Origin: Blautia schinkii DSM 10518
GTDB taxonomy: Bacteria; Bacillota; Clostridia; Lachnospirales; Lachnospiraceae
Length of the DNA: 40,430 nucleotides
Assembly (NCBI GenBank): GCA_000702025.1
Contig: JNKJ01000043.1
Location: forward strand, 1-40,430
Direction: 5' to 3'
The notes beneath the pieces are model-generated. The model worked only from the letters and a program-made list of their open reading frames with translations. It was not told where the DNA came from and did no database searches. This document shows, piece by piece, positions 15,255 through 24,502 of the stretch. Within the stretch, counting starts at the first letter, position 1. Every line of letters starts with the position of its first letter. The translations under genes and the position numbers were made by a program.

Positions 15255-16367
15255 TTATTTATTTTTCCCGGGAAAGCCCTTGCCAATTTTTGCATACGCG
15301 GTTGTCCGGCGTACAATAAGCTTGGGAGTGTACTCAATATTATAAAGGCTGGTGGGCTGGATGCCCATATAGAATTTATTGTTCGTATCAATCTTGCGGA
15401 TGATGATATCACATGCGTCGCGCCCTTTCAGCGCCACAAAATGCTCAATGGTAGTGAGTGACATCCTGCGGATTCCTGAATAAAAAATATTGTCACAGCC
15501 AATCACCGACACATCCTTTGGCACATGTATCCTGGCCTCCTGCAGCGCGTCAATCGCACCGAAAGCCATCATATCATTCTGTCCCGCAATAGCTGTGAAA
15601 TGTGTGCCTTCGCTTAAAAGCTCCATTGTAAGCGCATATCCCATAGAATACTCAGAATCCATCCGCGGAAGCTGCCTGTCCATAGACTCATCTGCTGCTT
15701 TAATGATCACATGGCCTTTCAGCCCTTCCTTCTCAAACTCCTTGACAAAGCCGTCAATCCGCTTTGAGCGCTGCCACTGTCTCTTAGTAAGAGGCGGCGT
15801 GATAAAAGCCACATCTCTGTGGCCCAGGTTAAGAAGGTGCCGGGCCATCAGTCTCCCCACCACTGTATTATCCTGATTGATGGCATCCACTGTGGTGGTC
15901 TTTTCCTTGTTGCTGATAATGACCAGAGGGATTTCTCTCGCAGTCTCTTCCACCTGCTTCTGAAAATCCGGGTGGGGATTGCAGGTATATATGATTCCCT
16001 GCGGCCGCACTGTGGACATCATACGCAGGTATTTTTCCTCTAATGCCGCGTCTCTCTGCGTGTTGCAGATAAAAACGCCGTAGCCCTGCTCATTTGCCAC
16101 GGACTCGATTCCCTGTAAAAGCAGCACATAATATGGGCTGGTGAGCGTAGGGCAGAATACCACGATCAGCTTTTCTTTTTTGTTTTCTTTTCTGTTCTTC
16201 CGGCTGGGCAGTTGATAGCCAAGTTCACGCGCAGCCTGCTCCACGCGTTCCACGGTCTCCCGGGAAAACGACACATTGTATTTCCGATTGAGTACCATGG
16301 AGACCGTAGCCTGGGATACGCCGGCTTTCTCTGCCACATCGGAGGACGTCACTTTTCTCTTTGACAC
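15255..16367 (-). CDS. LacI-family transcriptional regulator
   Basis: A 370-residue regulator starting with GTG (16365-16367) and AGGAGG seven bases upstream. The N-terminus has the LacI helix-turn-helix TSSDVAEKAGVSQATVSMVLN (about 7-27) and a hinge helix (VERVEQAARELGY). The remainder is a periplasmic-binding-like effector domain with FCPTLTSPYYVLLLQGIESVA, GIIYTCN, NQDNTVVGRLMARHLLNLGHRDVAFI and IAGQNDMMAFGAIDAL. It ends at 15255, upstream of the transaldolase-transketolase unit on the same strand, so it may control pentose metabolism or report a sugar. A CG-centred LacI operator was not found nearby. Effector unknown. Confidence 0.92.
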   Translation of the reverse strand: MSKRKVTSSDVAEKAGVSQATVSMVLNRKYNVSFSRETVERVEQAARELGYQLPSRKNRKENKKEKLIVVFCPTLTSPYYVLLLQGIESVANEQGYGVFICNTQRDAALEEKYLRMMSTVRPQGIIYTCNPHPDFQKQVEETAREIPLVIISNKEKTTTVDAINQDNTVVGRLMARHLLNLGHRDVAFITPPLTKRQWQRSKRIDGFVKEFEKEGLKGHVIIKAADESMDRQLPRMDSEYSMGYALTMELLSEGTHFTAIAGQNDMMAFGAIDALQEARIHVPKDVSVIGCDNIFYSGIRRMSLTTIEHFVALKGRDACDIIIRKIDTNNKFYMGIQPTSLYNIEYTPKLIVRRTTAYAKIGKGFPGKNK

Positions 16368-16459
16368 TGAAGCTCCTCCTGTCTAAACGAAACTACCTGC
16401 CGTAGCATCCGTTACCATGTGCGACAAACGCCACAGAAACCGTCTGCACGCGGCAGTTA

Positions 16460-17056
16460 CTACAGCTCCACGCGCCCCTCCAGAGCGCGCAGCAGAGTAA
16501 CCTCGTCGATGTATTCCAGATCGCCTCCTACAGGCACGCCGCTGGCAATGCGGCTCACTTTAATCCCGGTAGGTTTGATGAGCTTGCTGATGTACATAGC
16601 CGTTGTCTCACCCTCTAAGCTTGAGTTGGTGGCAATGATGACCTCCTTGACCTCCTGCTGCAGGCGCTGCATAAGCTCCTTCAGCTTGATATCATCCGGG
16701 CCGATTCCCAGCATAGGCGAGATGGCGCCGTGAAGCACGTGATAAACGCCCTCAAACTTCCCTGTTTTTTCATACGCAGCCAAATCCCTGGTGTTCTCCA
16801 CCACCATGATGGTGCCATGGTCACGCCTGGGATTGCTGCAGATCGGACAAAGCTCTTTATCCGTGAGAGTGAAACAGCTTTTACAATACTGCACGTTTTC
16901 TCTTGCACCCACAATGGAAGCGGTCAACTGCTCCACCTGGTCTTTCGGCATATTCATGATATGGAAAGCCAGCCGCTGGGCGGACTTTGCCCCAATGCCC
17001 GGAAGATGAGAAAGCTGCTCGATGAGTTTATTGATATGTGTACTGTAGTATTCCAT
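16460..17056 (-). CDS. recR: Recombination mediator RecR
   Basis: A 198-residue RecR. Visible parts are the N-terminal helix-hairpin-helix (LSHLPGIGAKSAQRLAFHI), the four-cysteine zinc motif (CKSCFTLTDKELCPIC, about 57-72), the Toprim domain (TIMVVENTRDLAAYEKTG) and the C-terminal Walker-B-like region with VSRIASGVPVGGDLEYIDEVTL. It works with RecO and RecF to load RecA at gaps. Its ATG overlaps the ybaB stop by one base (TGATG). The order dnaX-ybaB-recR is conserved widely in bacteria. Length is standard. Confidence 0.97.
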   Translation of the reverse strand: MEYYSTHINKLIEQLSHLPGIGAKSAQRLAFHIMNMPKDQVEQLTASIVGARENVQYCKSCFTLTDKELCPICSNPRRDHGTIMVVENTRDLAAYEKTGKFEGVYHVLHGAISPMLGIGPDDIKLKELMQRLQQEVKEVIIATNSSLEGETTAMYISKLIKPTGIKVSRIASGVPVGGDLEYIDEVTLLRALEGRVEL

Positions 17057-17415
17057 CAGAACGGGAAGCCTCCGCCCATGCCGCCCATACCTCCGGTAAG
17101 CTTGGACATGACAGCGGTGGATTCCTCCTCTACCTTGCGCAGCGCCTCATTGGTAGCTGCCACGATCAGATCCTCCAGCATCTCGATATCCTCAGGGTCC
17201 ACAACCTCTTCCGCGAGCTTCACCTTTGTCACCTCACGTTTGCCGGAGATTGTCACCTCTACTGCGCCGCCTCCGGCTGTAGCGGTAAACTCCTTCTCCT
17301 CAAGCGCTTTCTGGTTTTCCTCCATCTGGCGCTGCATTTTCTGCGCCTGTTTCATCAGATTGTTCATATTCCCCGGCATACCCATACCCGGGAATCCTCC
17401 TCCACGTTTTGCCAT
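17056..17415 (-). CDS. ybaB: YbaB/EbfC family nucleoid-associated protein
   Basis: A 119-residue DNA-binding protein. The start at 17415 is set by AAGGAGG seven bases upstream; a longer frame back to 17568 overlaps dnaX and has no family similarity. The N-terminus is Gly/Met-rich (GGGFPGMGMPGNMNNLM), followed by the helix with KQAQKMQRQMEENQK and the strand segment TATAGGGAVEVTISGKREV. These proteins form tweezer-like dimers that bind DNA non-specifically. It is coupled to recR by a one-base overlap. The C-terminus ends in a second Gly-rich stretch (GGMGGMGGGFPF). Confidence 0.95.
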   Translation of the reverse strand: MAKRGGGFPGMGMPGNMNNLMKQAQKMQRQMEENQKALEEKEFTATAGGGAVEVTISGKREVTKVKLAEEVVDPEDIEMLEDLIVAATNEALRKVEEESTAVMSKLTGGMGGMGGGFPF

Positions 17416-17545
17416 TTTTATGTCCTCCTTATGATTTCTGAACTTACCCTCCGCAGCATACAGGCCGGGAAAGCAGCTTCTGTTACTATTATATGTTGGT
17501 ATAATATTTCTTGTTATTATTAATATTTTTACATCTGGTTCCGTT

Positions 17546-19162
17546 TTACTCCGGCTCCTCTTCCACAACTACATCCATATGGATATTCTCTCTGATCGCC
17601 TGGTCCACGGTGATCTGTGCCAGATTCGTGTGCTGATGCTGATTCACCACGACCATCTGAATATCCACGGTCTTTCCTGTCTGTCGCTCGATAATCTCCT
17701 GCAGCTCCTGTTTCGCCTCAGGATTGTCCACATACCCCTGTCCCAGGAAATCCTGAAACTCAATAAAAAGTATGGGCGCGCCAGTCTCACCGTTGTACTT
17801 AGGAATCGCTTTCAAAAGCATCTGTTTGAATACGCCTGTTGTCTGTCCCACAATCACCTTCCAGCTTGCCACAATCTTCTGCAGATCCTCCGGTGCGGCC
17901 TTCTGAGGCTTACGCTCCTCAGGCTCCGGCGGCGCAGTTTCACCTGGAATGGCTCCCGCAGACACCTGCTGCCCTGCCCCGGGATTTACGATCACCTGCT
18001 GTACCACACCCTCCTCAATGCGCTGCTCCAGCACACGGATGCGGTCAAGCACAGAGTCGAGATTCGTCTCCATTGCCGGACGGCACAGCTTGATCAGGGC
18101 GATTTCCACCAGCACTCTCTTCTGGGTCGCAAAGCGTATCTGGCTGGACAAGTCCGAAAAAATGCGGATATACCGCATCAGTGTCTCCACATCCGTCATC
18201 TCACTCTCCTCCTTGAGGAGCTTAAGATTGTCCGAAGAAACGTCTATGGCCTCCTCCGGATTGTCCGAGGTCTTGACCAGCAGAAGATTACGCATATACC
18301 AGGTGAAATCTCCCACAAACTGGCTCAGCTCCCTGCCGCCAACGATCAAATCCTCAAGCACATGGATGGCCCCTGTCACGTCACCGGAGAGCACTTTCCT
18401 CAGAAGCTGGCTGAACACCTCTGTGTCCACAGCTCCAAGCACCTCCAGCACCTTATCGTAGGTCAGCGTCTGTCCCAGGTAAAAAGCGATACACTGGTCC
18501 AGGAGACTCAGCGCGTCACGCATAGAGCCGTCTCCGGCCTTCGCCACGTAACGGACCGCTTTCTCCTCCGCCTCCACGCCTTCTGCTTTCAGAAGCTCGT
18601 CAAGCCTGGCGGCGATGGTGTCTATGGATATACGGTGGAAATCATAGCGCTGGCACCGGGACAGGATGGTGATGGGAATCTTGTGTGCCTCGGTGGTGGC
18701 AAGGATGAATATCACATAGGAGGGCGGCTCCTCCAGGGTTTTTAACAATGCGTTAAAGGCTCCTGTGGAAAGCATGTGCACCTCGTCGATGATGTAAACC
18801 TTATAATTGCCCTCTGTGGGGCGGTAGGACACCTCCTCGCGGATCTCACGGATATTGTCCACACCGTTGTTGGAGGCAGCATCAATCTCGATTACATTCA
18901 TGGAGGTCCCGGCCTGGATGGCCCTGCACATCTCGCATTCATTACAGGGGCTTCCATCCACCGTATGCTCACAGTTGACCGCTTTAGCCAGGATTTTAGC
19001 CACAGTCGTCTTACCTGTGCCGCGGGTACCGCAGAACAGGTAGGCATGGCCGATGCGGTTAGCCTTGATTTGGTTTGTCAATGTTGTCACGATATGGTCC
19101 TGGCCTTTGACATCTGCGAAGTTGTCGGGCCGGAACTTCCGGTAAAGGGCTGTATAACTCAT
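17546..19162 (-). CDS. dnaX: DNA polymerase III subunit gamma/tau
   Basis: A 538-residue clamp-loader ATPase. The Walker A GTRGTGKT is at 45-52, the zinc module uses Cys64, Cys73, Cys76 and Cys79, then IIDEVHMLS (Walker B), the sensor-1 region LATTEAHKIP and the SRC motif LSRCQRYDF. The C-terminal third (after about 380) is a divergent tau-like region. Gamma/tau assembles the clamp loader and organises the replisome. No clear slippery A-run frameshift site was noticed, so a gamma form may not be made; this was not tested exhaustively. A 130-bp gap separates it from ybaB, and a GC hairpin lies between it and pfkA. Confidence 0.97.
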   Translation of the reverse strand: MSYTALYRKFRPDNFADVKGQDHIVTTLTNQIKANRIGHAYLFCGTRGTGKTTVAKILAKAVNCEHTVDGSPCNECEMCRAIQAGTSMNVIEIDAASNNGVDNIREIREEVSYRPTEGNYKVYIIDEVHMLSTGAFNALLKTLEEPPSYVIFILATTEAHKIPITILSRCQRYDFHRISIDTIAARLDELLKAEGVEAEEKAVRYVAKAGDGSMRDALSLLDQCIAFYLGQTLTYDKVLEVLGAVDTEVFSQLLRKVLSGDVTGAIHVLEDLIVGGRELSQFVGDFTWYMRNLLLVKTSDNPEEAIDVSSDNLKLLKEESEMTDVETLMRYIRIFSDLSSQIRFATQKRVLVEIALIKLCRPAMETNLDSVLDRIRVLEQRIEEGVVQQVIVNPGAGQQVSAGAIPGETAPPEPEERKPQKAAPEDLQKIVASWKVIVGQTTGVFKQMLLKAIPKYNGETGAPILFIEFQDFLGQGYVDNPEAKQELQEIIERQTGKTVDIQMVVVNQHQHTNLAQITVDQAIRENIHMDVVVEEEPE

Positions 19163-19184
19163 GAGCAGACTCCTATCATTACAG

Positions 19185-19210
19185 CCGCCGCGGAAAATTT
19201 CCCGCGGCGG
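19185..19210. terminator. GC-rich hairpin between pfkA and dnaX
   Basis: CCGCCGCGG (19185-19193) pairs perfectly with CCGCGGCGG (19202-19210) around an 8-base AT loop. No T run follows on the minus strand, so it may act as a pause or attenuator site or a processing signal rather than a standard terminator. Confidence 0.5.
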
Positions 19211-19272
19211 TAATATTTTCGTTATCCATCATAAATGAAAAACCTGTGTCCCGTCAAGTGGTGTTTGGAACA

Positions 19273-20355
19273 TCAGTCGCCAAAGCTGATTCCAATCTGT
19301 TTTGCTGCCAGTACGGTCTGGTCTTTCGGGGAAACCATCTTCAGCTTGCCTGCGCACTCGGCCAGTGGTACACGCTTGATCTTGTTGTTTACGATACCAA
19401 TCATAATGCCGTAATCCTGATCCATGATCGCTTCTGCCGCGCCTGCACCAATCCTGGTAGAAAGCACGCGGTCATATGCACACGGCTCGCCGCCTCTCTG
19501 CGTGTGGCCCGGCACTGTAATCCTCACCTCACTGCCGGTCTCCTTAAAGATACGGTCAGCGATTTCATAGGATACGGACGGATACTTCTTGGCTCTTTCT
19601 TCGAGTTTTTCTTTATATTTCTTCTTCGGAAGCTTGGCGTCCTCTTTGGAAATGGCGCCCTCGGCAACCGCAAGGATGGTGAAGCGTTTGCCTGCCTTGG
19701 CTCGCTTGTTGATGGCTTCGGTCACCTTCTTAATATCGTATGGGATCTCCGGGATCAGAATGATATCTGCTCCGCCTGCAAGTCCGGCATGAAGTGTCAG
19801 GCTTCCTACCTTGTGCCCCATAATTTCCACTATAAATACACGTCCGTGAGAAGCAGCGGTGGTGTGGATGCAGTCAATGGCATTGGTGGCAATGTTTGCA
19901 GCACTCTGGAAACCAAAGGTCATATCCGTGCCCCAGATGTCATTGTCAATCGTCTTCGGAAGGTGGATGATATTCAGCCCTTCCTCACGGAGAAGATTCG
20001 CGGTTTTCTGGGTACCGTTTCCGCCAAGGATGACCAGGCAGTCCAGACACAGCTTATAGTAGGTCTGCTTCATAGCCTCCACCTTATCAAGGCCCTTCTC
20101 ATCCGGCACGCGCATCAGCTTAAACGGCTGTCTGGAAGTACCAAGGATGGTCCCGCCCTGGGTCAGGATACCAGAAAAATCCTTGGATGTAAGCATACGG
20201 TATTTCCCGTAGATCAATCCTTTATATCCATCGTCAAAGCCGTATACCTCCAACTCATCAAGATTGTTAGTAAGACCTTTTACTACACCTCGCATGGTAG
20301 CATTCAGCGCCTGGCAGTCACCGCCGCTTGTCAATAAGCCGATTCTTTTTATCAT
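19273..20355 (-). CDS. 6-phosphofructokinase, PfkA superfamily (mixed-substrate type)
   Basis: A 360-residue phosphofructokinase that phosphorylates fructose 6-phosphate. TSGGDCQALNA (9-19) replaces the classical GGDAPGMNA and marks the longer group III branch. The phosphoryl-donor motif is GGNGTQK (111-117), with the Gly used by ATP enzymes. The next motif is PKTIDND (133-139), with the Lys found in pyrophosphate enzymes. The Gly/Lys pair is known from actinobacterial ATP-dependent enzymes, so ATP use is the better guess. Other signatures are MGHKVGSLTLHAGLAGGAD and PGHTQRGGEP. It has its own promoter (20461-20489). Confidence 0.93.
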   Translation of the reverse strand: MIKRIGLLTSGGDCQALNATMRGVVKGLTNNLDELEVYGFDDGYKGLIYGKYRMLTSKDFSGILTQGGTILGTSRQPFKLMRVPDEKGLDKVEAMKQTYYKLCLDCLVILGGNGTQKTANLLREEGLNIIHLPKTIDNDIWGTDMTFGFQSAANIATNAIDCIHTTAASHGRVFIVEIMGHKVGSLTLHAGLAGGADIILIPEIPYDIKKVTEAINKRAKAGKRFTILAVAEGAISKEDAKLPKKKYKEKLEERAKKYPSVSYEIADRIFKETGSEVRITVPGHTQRGGEPCAYDRVLSTRIGAGAAEAIMDQDYGIMIGIVNNKIKRVPLAECAGKLKMVSPKDQTVLAAKQIGISFGD

Positions 20356-20460
20356 AGAAAGTACCCTCCATTCTCCTGAACTGCATTTCGTACAGCCCGT
20401 ATTTCCGCGTTATTACCGCATACACGATTCTAAATATACTGCGGTCCGCTGTTATCTTTC

Positions 20461-20489
20461 ATTATATAATATTTCCCATTTTCCCACAA
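20461..20489 (-). promoter_or_regulatory. Sigma-A promoter of pfkA
   Basis: On the minus strand, TTGTGG (20484-20489), 17 bp and TATAAT (20461-20466), giving a leader of roughly 100 nt. Confidence 0.65.
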
Positions 20490-20523
20490 TAGAAAAAGAG
20501 GGAAAGTCTGGAATAAAAAAGTG

Positions 20524-20570
20524 AAAAAAGCATTGCCCAGGCTTCGTTTCCGATCACGCCTGGACAATGC
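20524..20570 (-). terminator. Rho-independent terminator after the MscS-type gene
   Basis: On the minus strand, GCATTGTCCAGGC and GCCTGGGCAATGC form a 13-bp stem with one mismatch (20530-20570) and are followed by TTTTTT (A run at 20524-20529). Confidence 0.85.
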
Positions 20571-20604
20571 CCTGTATATATTTATGATTCTTTAGCTCTT
20601 CCTG

Positions 20605-23538
20605 TTACGGAATATTAATATGATTTCTGTCCAGAAGAAGCTTGATCTCTCTGTTCAGATCGCGGGTAGCCTGCGCCCTGTCAACCTCAGAACAGTATGC
20701 GATGACTTTAATCCTTACGCTCTTGGCACCAATGGATATTACGCCCTTGTAATACGGCCCTTCCTTCAATTCAGGGATGCGCGATTTAATCTTCGGCAGC
20801 TCGGCACGCAGAACATTCTCCACGCTTTCCAATGATTCTCCATATTCAATGCCGACCTCACATTCTACCACAGAGTTACGCCTGGTCATATTAATAACCC
20901 CGCTTACCGCACTATTGCTGATAATCTTCACATTTCCCGAAGACTCTATCTTCGTCGTCCTCACACCAATTTCGAGAACCGTACCTCTCCAGTCACCCAC
21001 AGTAACAATATCCCCTACACGGAACTCTCCTTCAAAAATAATGAACAGTCCGGCAAGAATATCGGAAACAAGCTCCTTTGCACCAAGTCCGATGACCAGT
21101 GTGAGGATTCCTGCTGATGCCAGTAATGTCTGGGTGTCAACGCCAAAAAGCGCAAAGCAATAATAGAGTATCGCAATAACCGAAATATATTTGACAAAAC
21201 TACTTAGCAGACGGCAGACGGTTTCACCCCTCGCGCCAAAGGTTCTTGACAGCATCTGAAGAATCTTTCTAAGTACCATTACCGCCACAGAGACTACACA
21301 TATGATCATAATGCAGCCTGTGATTGCAAATACATTTACACTCCGCTCCCATTTTCCATTGAGCACATAAAGGAATATAGAATTGCTGTCAAAAAAGCTA
21401 TCCTTAAACAATACAGCCGCGCATATAGCAAGCGCAAGAACAGAAAGCAATGCCTTCAGCACAGAACCAATCTGTTGTTCCGGTGTCTTCTCCGCCCATT
21501 TTATTGTGAGATTAGACCAGCGGCTCTCTGCAGATTCTGTCTTTTTCACACTTCCATCGGGCATGATCACGTCCATCATTGGCCCGTCTTTCTTTACATT
21601 TCTTTCCGTTTTCTGTTCTTTTGTCCTGACTCCAAATGTAAGCAGGATAAAAACAACCATCAGACAGATAAGGCTTGCCCCTGTAGTAGCCAGTGCTACA
21701 GGCAGACGGTTGTCTGTCATCTCATCATCCGGTATTACCACATAAATATAGTCAGAATCTGTCTCAAGGCAGGATCCGTAAAAACGCTGTCCGTCAACAG
21801 TAATATAGTCGCAGTATTCATCTCTGAACTGATTCTCCTGCATTCCGTATTCCAGTGCGCTTCTGCCGACTAATTTGTCTTCCGGATAATAGGAAAACGT
21901 CTGGTCCTCTTTATTCACGGCATAAGCGAATCCATTAACGCCAGCTTTCACCCCCTTGAGTACAGAAGACAGTTCTGTTGTGGCCAATGCGGATTTCAGC
22001 ATGTCTGGTGTTACGGAAATCTGCACAAAACCATTAATATTATGGTCCTCGTCATAAATGACCGAACCGAGATACTGATGATACTCTCCGGAAACCTCAT
22101 CCGGCTGTGCTTCCTGAATGACATCCTCTACTCCCTGAAGGAGAGCGTTAAATTCGTATGACTGGTCCTCCGGATTCTGGCTCAGCTCGAAATTGGTATA
22201 ATTGGAGTCCGTTGCTGTCACACGGCCGTTTTTATCAAATACAAGTACATACTCAACATCCAGAGCCTTGCTCAGCTCCTGCAGCTCTTCTCTGGTCTGG
22301 AGCTCCGGATTCTGTCCCAGAATGTCAGCAGCTATCTGCGCTTTGTTCAGATAACGTCTGTTATATTGCTGAGTGATAAGAGCGATTTCCTCTTCGTTCC
22401 GTTTAAGGGTGTTCTGTACTTCTACGGCACGCTGGTTGTTGCTCATTGAGTATCGCGAAAGAGAAAACAACGTCTGCATGTAGAAAGAGGCCACCAAAAT
22501 AAAAATCAGACCCACCAAAGATATGGAACCCACTTTTCTGCCCACATCTTTATTAAAGTACATCTTTTTATACAGGCGGTAATTATCCCGGCTTCCGCTG
22601 CCGTTCACTTCACCGTAAAGCATCATCAGAATGGCATAGATGATCACTACAGTAATAACCACAAAGAATATAAAGAGTACAATTCCAACTGTGATGTTTC
22701 TGGATGACATGATTTCCTTTTCAGGAACAGCACAGATCACATAGGCGTGGTCATCATCAATGTTCGCTACGCCGGCGTAATAACGCTCGCCATTAATCTC
22801 CATCCATTCATAATTATCATCTTCCAGCTCCTCTACGTTCAGCCCGGCGCTCAGGGCATCCGTACCAACAAGCTCCTCATTCGGATGATATAAGAATGTA
22901 TAGTCCTGGTTAGAAACCGCGAAAGTGAATCCCTCAAGGCCAACTCCAATTTTGCTGAGTATGCTCTTCCAGGAGGATGTATTCTCTTGAATCTGATGCA
23001 GCTCCTCAGGGTCCTGTTCAATCACCGCCTGGGTTTTCTCGTCGATTTTTGCTCCGTAATAGCGGCGCTGTTCATCACCTATTTTAACCTCAAAGGCTTC
23101 TGAAGGCTCTCCTGCCTCAAAAACGGTTCTCAACTGATTAAATCTGTCATATGTAAAATCTGCAGCAGTACTTCCGCTTCCCGCAAGCGATTTCCCTTCA
23201 TTATCCAGAATAAAAATGTTTGTCACATTCATTCTGTCAGCAAGCTGGCGCATATCACTTGCGGCATAAGAAAAATCAGTTTCTTTCTTTGCCATATAGG
23301 CAACTGTTTCAGCCTTAGATTGATATACGATGTCATAGCTCATGGTATTCTGAGCCGAAGCTTCATCCGCATTGTCTATGATTCCCTGCATTTGCTGGAT
23401 TTTCTCTTTTGTATCCTTATACTGCCCCTTGATGGATAAATCTGTTTGAAGCACTGTCAGGAACACTCCTAAAAGAACAACACAGATGATCTCCACCGCG
23501 AACATAATGAATATTTTCTTTTTTAATCTCTCAGACAT
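20605..23538 (-). CDS. Large MscS-family channel with two Cache-like sensor ectodomains
   Basis: A 977-residue membrane protein. The start at 23538 has AAGGGGGGA before it and clears the upstream stop by 13 bp. A helix near 8-31 leads into an outer domain (about 35-280), two helices (about 290-315 and 335-360) and a second outer domain (about 365-625). Three to four further helices lead to an MscS core: LASAGILTLVIGLGAKELVSDI (pore helix) and FEGEFRVGDIVTVGDWRGTV (beta domain). The two outer domains look duplicated: GFTFAVSNQDYTFLYHP pairs with GFAYAVNKEDQTFSYYP, and ELVGTDALSAGL with KLVGRSALEYGM. They resemble Cache sensor domains. A channel gated by an external ligand as well as tension is plausible (inference). 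It probably shares a message with the solute-binding lipoprotein just upstream. Confidence 0.85.
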   Translation of the reverse strand: MSERLKKKIFIMFAVEIICVVLLGVFLTVLQTDLSIKGQYKDTKEKIQQMQGIIDNADEASAQNTMSYDIVYQSKAETVAYMAKKETDFSYAASDMRQLADRMNVTNIFILDNEGKSLAGSGSTAADFTYDRFNQLRTVFEAGEPSEAFEVKIGDEQRRYYGAKIDEKTQAVIEQDPEELHQIQENTSSWKSILSKIGVGLEGFTFAVSNQDYTFLYHPNEELVGTDALSAGLNVEELEDDNYEWMEINGERYYAGVANIDDDHAYVICAVPEKEIMSSRNITVGIVLFIFFVVITVVIIYAILMMLYGEVNGSGSRDNYRLYKKMYFNKDVGRKVGSISLVGLIFILVASFYMQTLFSLSRYSMSNNQRAVEVQNTLKRNEEEIALITQQYNRRYLNKAQIAADILGQNPELQTREELQELSKALDVEYVLVFDKNGRVTATDSNYTNFELSQNPEDQSYEFNALLQGVEDVIQEAQPDEVSGEYHQYLGSVIYDEDHNINGFVQISVTPDMLKSALATTELSSVLKGVKAGVNGFAYAVNKEDQTFSYYPEDKLVGRSALEYGMQENQFRDEYCDYITVDGQRFYGSCLETDSDYIYVVIPDDEMTDNRLPVALATTGASLICLMVVFILLTFGVRTKEQKTERNVKKDGPMMDVIMPDGSVKKTESAESRWSNLTIKWAEKTPEQQIGSVLKALLSVLALAICAAVLFKDSFFDSNSIFLYVLNGKWERSVNVFAITGCIMIICVVSVAVMVLRKILQMLSRTFGARGETVCRLLSSFVKYISVIAILYYCFALFGVDTQTLLASAGILTLVIGLGAKELVSDILAGLFIIFEGEFRVGDIVTVGDWRGTVLEIGVRTTKIESSGNVKIISNSAVSGVINMTRRNSVVECEVGIEYGESLESVENVLRAELPKIKSRIPELKEGPYYKGVISIGAKSVRIKVIAYCSEVDRAQATRDLNREIKLLLDRNHINIP

Positions 23539-23551
23539 ATCGGCTCCCCCC

Positions 23552-24328
23552 TTAATCCCATTTATCAATCAGTTCATCAATCGTGCCGTCATCCAGCATC
23601 TTCTGAATTGATTCGGCCACAGGTTTACTAAGCTTGGAGTCCTTCTGCGTTGCCACTCCGTAATCTTCCTGACGGAGTGTCTCCTCAAACAGCTCTCTTT
23701 CATCGTTCATATACGCCTTAGCAATACATCCGTCCATACAGGCAGCATCTACAACGCCTTCCTCCAGAGCCACATCAACATCCTTATAGCTGTCGAACCT
23801 TACGAAAGTAACCGCATCAAAGGTTTCTCGGTCAACCTCAGGTATAAAACCAAGTTCCACCAGCTTGTCCGCAAATACAGGGGCCGTATTTGCGCCGTCA
23901 AGCACACCAATCCTCTTGCCTAACAGCTCTTCAATATTCGAAAACATGGTCGATTTCTGTACAATGACTCTGCTCTCATCGGAATAATACACCGGCGAAA
24001 AATCAAAATTTTCAAGACGAGACTCCGAAATGGAATATGCCGCGATCATACAGTCTACCTTACCCTCGAGCAGCATATCCTTACGGTTGTCCGGATTTAC
24101 GGTAACGAATTCTACGTCCTTGTACCCCAAATCCTCGGCCATCTTGTAAGCCAGGTCAATTTCTAACCCGTAATACTTACCGGTGGTTTCATTCAGATAA
24201 CCAAAATTCATAATATCATCCCGCACCCCCACCGTAAGCGTACCTTGTCCCGAAGATGAGCCGCACCCGGACAAAATCCCGGATAATCCAATAACCAGAG
24301 ATAAAGCAGCTAATAATTTTTTCTTCAT
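23552..24328 (-). CDS. Amino-acid-type solute-binding lipoprotein (SBP_bac_3)
   Basis: A 258-residue lipoprotein. The signal peptide ends in LSGCG, with Cys22 as the lipid-modified residue. The mature part has the family 3 binding fold: GTLTVGVRDDIMNFGYLNE, a YYGLEIDLAYKMAEDLGY stretch, VDCMIAAYSISESRLENFDFSPVYY and GVLDGANTAPVF. These bind polar amino acids or similar ligands. No ABC permease or ATPase gene is nearby. Instead it is the first gene of a two-gene unit with the large MscS-type channel (13 bp gap), so it may act as a ligand sensor for that channel rather than for a transporter (inference). Confidence 0.9.
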   Translation of the reverse strand: MKKKLLAALSLVIGLSGILSGCGSSSGQGTLTVGVRDDIMNFGYLNETTGKYYGLEIDLAYKMAEDLGYKDVEFVTVNPDNRKDMLLEGKVDCMIAAYSISESRLENFDFSPVYYSDESRVIVQKSTMFSNIEELLGKRIGVLDGANTAPVFADKLVELGFIPEVDRETFDAVTFVRFDSYKDVDVALEEGVVDAACMDGCIAKAYMNDERELFEETLRQEDYGVATQKDSKLSKPVAESIQKMLDDGTIDELIDKWD

Positions 24329-24467
24329 CTTTTGTCTCCCTCCTACTTTAAATCGCTCATTAAATTATATACCAATTTTACCCAAAAAGAAACATATTTT
24401 TTAAATTGTACTCCAGTTTTACATATTTCCTTTTTGTTCTGCGCAGCGTTTTCTTTTTGCAAAGCTA

Positions 24468-24496
24468 TTGACAAAAAAGCAAAAACAATCTATACT
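24468..24496 (+). promoter_or_regulatory. Sigma-A promoter of the SRP RNA
   Basis: TTGACA (24468-24473), 17 bp and TATACT (24491-24496), placing the transcription start about 24503, at the first base of the RNA's terminal stem. Confidence 0.88.
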
Positions 24497-24502
24497 TAAA
24501 GT

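Noticed and set aside
17416..17568. Longer N-terminus for the YbaB protein
   Set aside because: The extra 51 residues overlap dnaX, lack family similarity, and the ATG at 17415 has an ideal ribosome site.
17579..18745. A 388-codon open frame on the plus strand opposite dnaX
   Set aside because: It is a shadow of the high-GC third positions of dnaX; the product has no recognisable domain and the opposite strand carries all clamp-loader motifs.
19246..20337. A 363-codon open frame on the plus strand opposite pfkA
   Set aside because: The minus frame contains every phosphofructokinase motif; the antisense frame has no similarity and no ribosome site.
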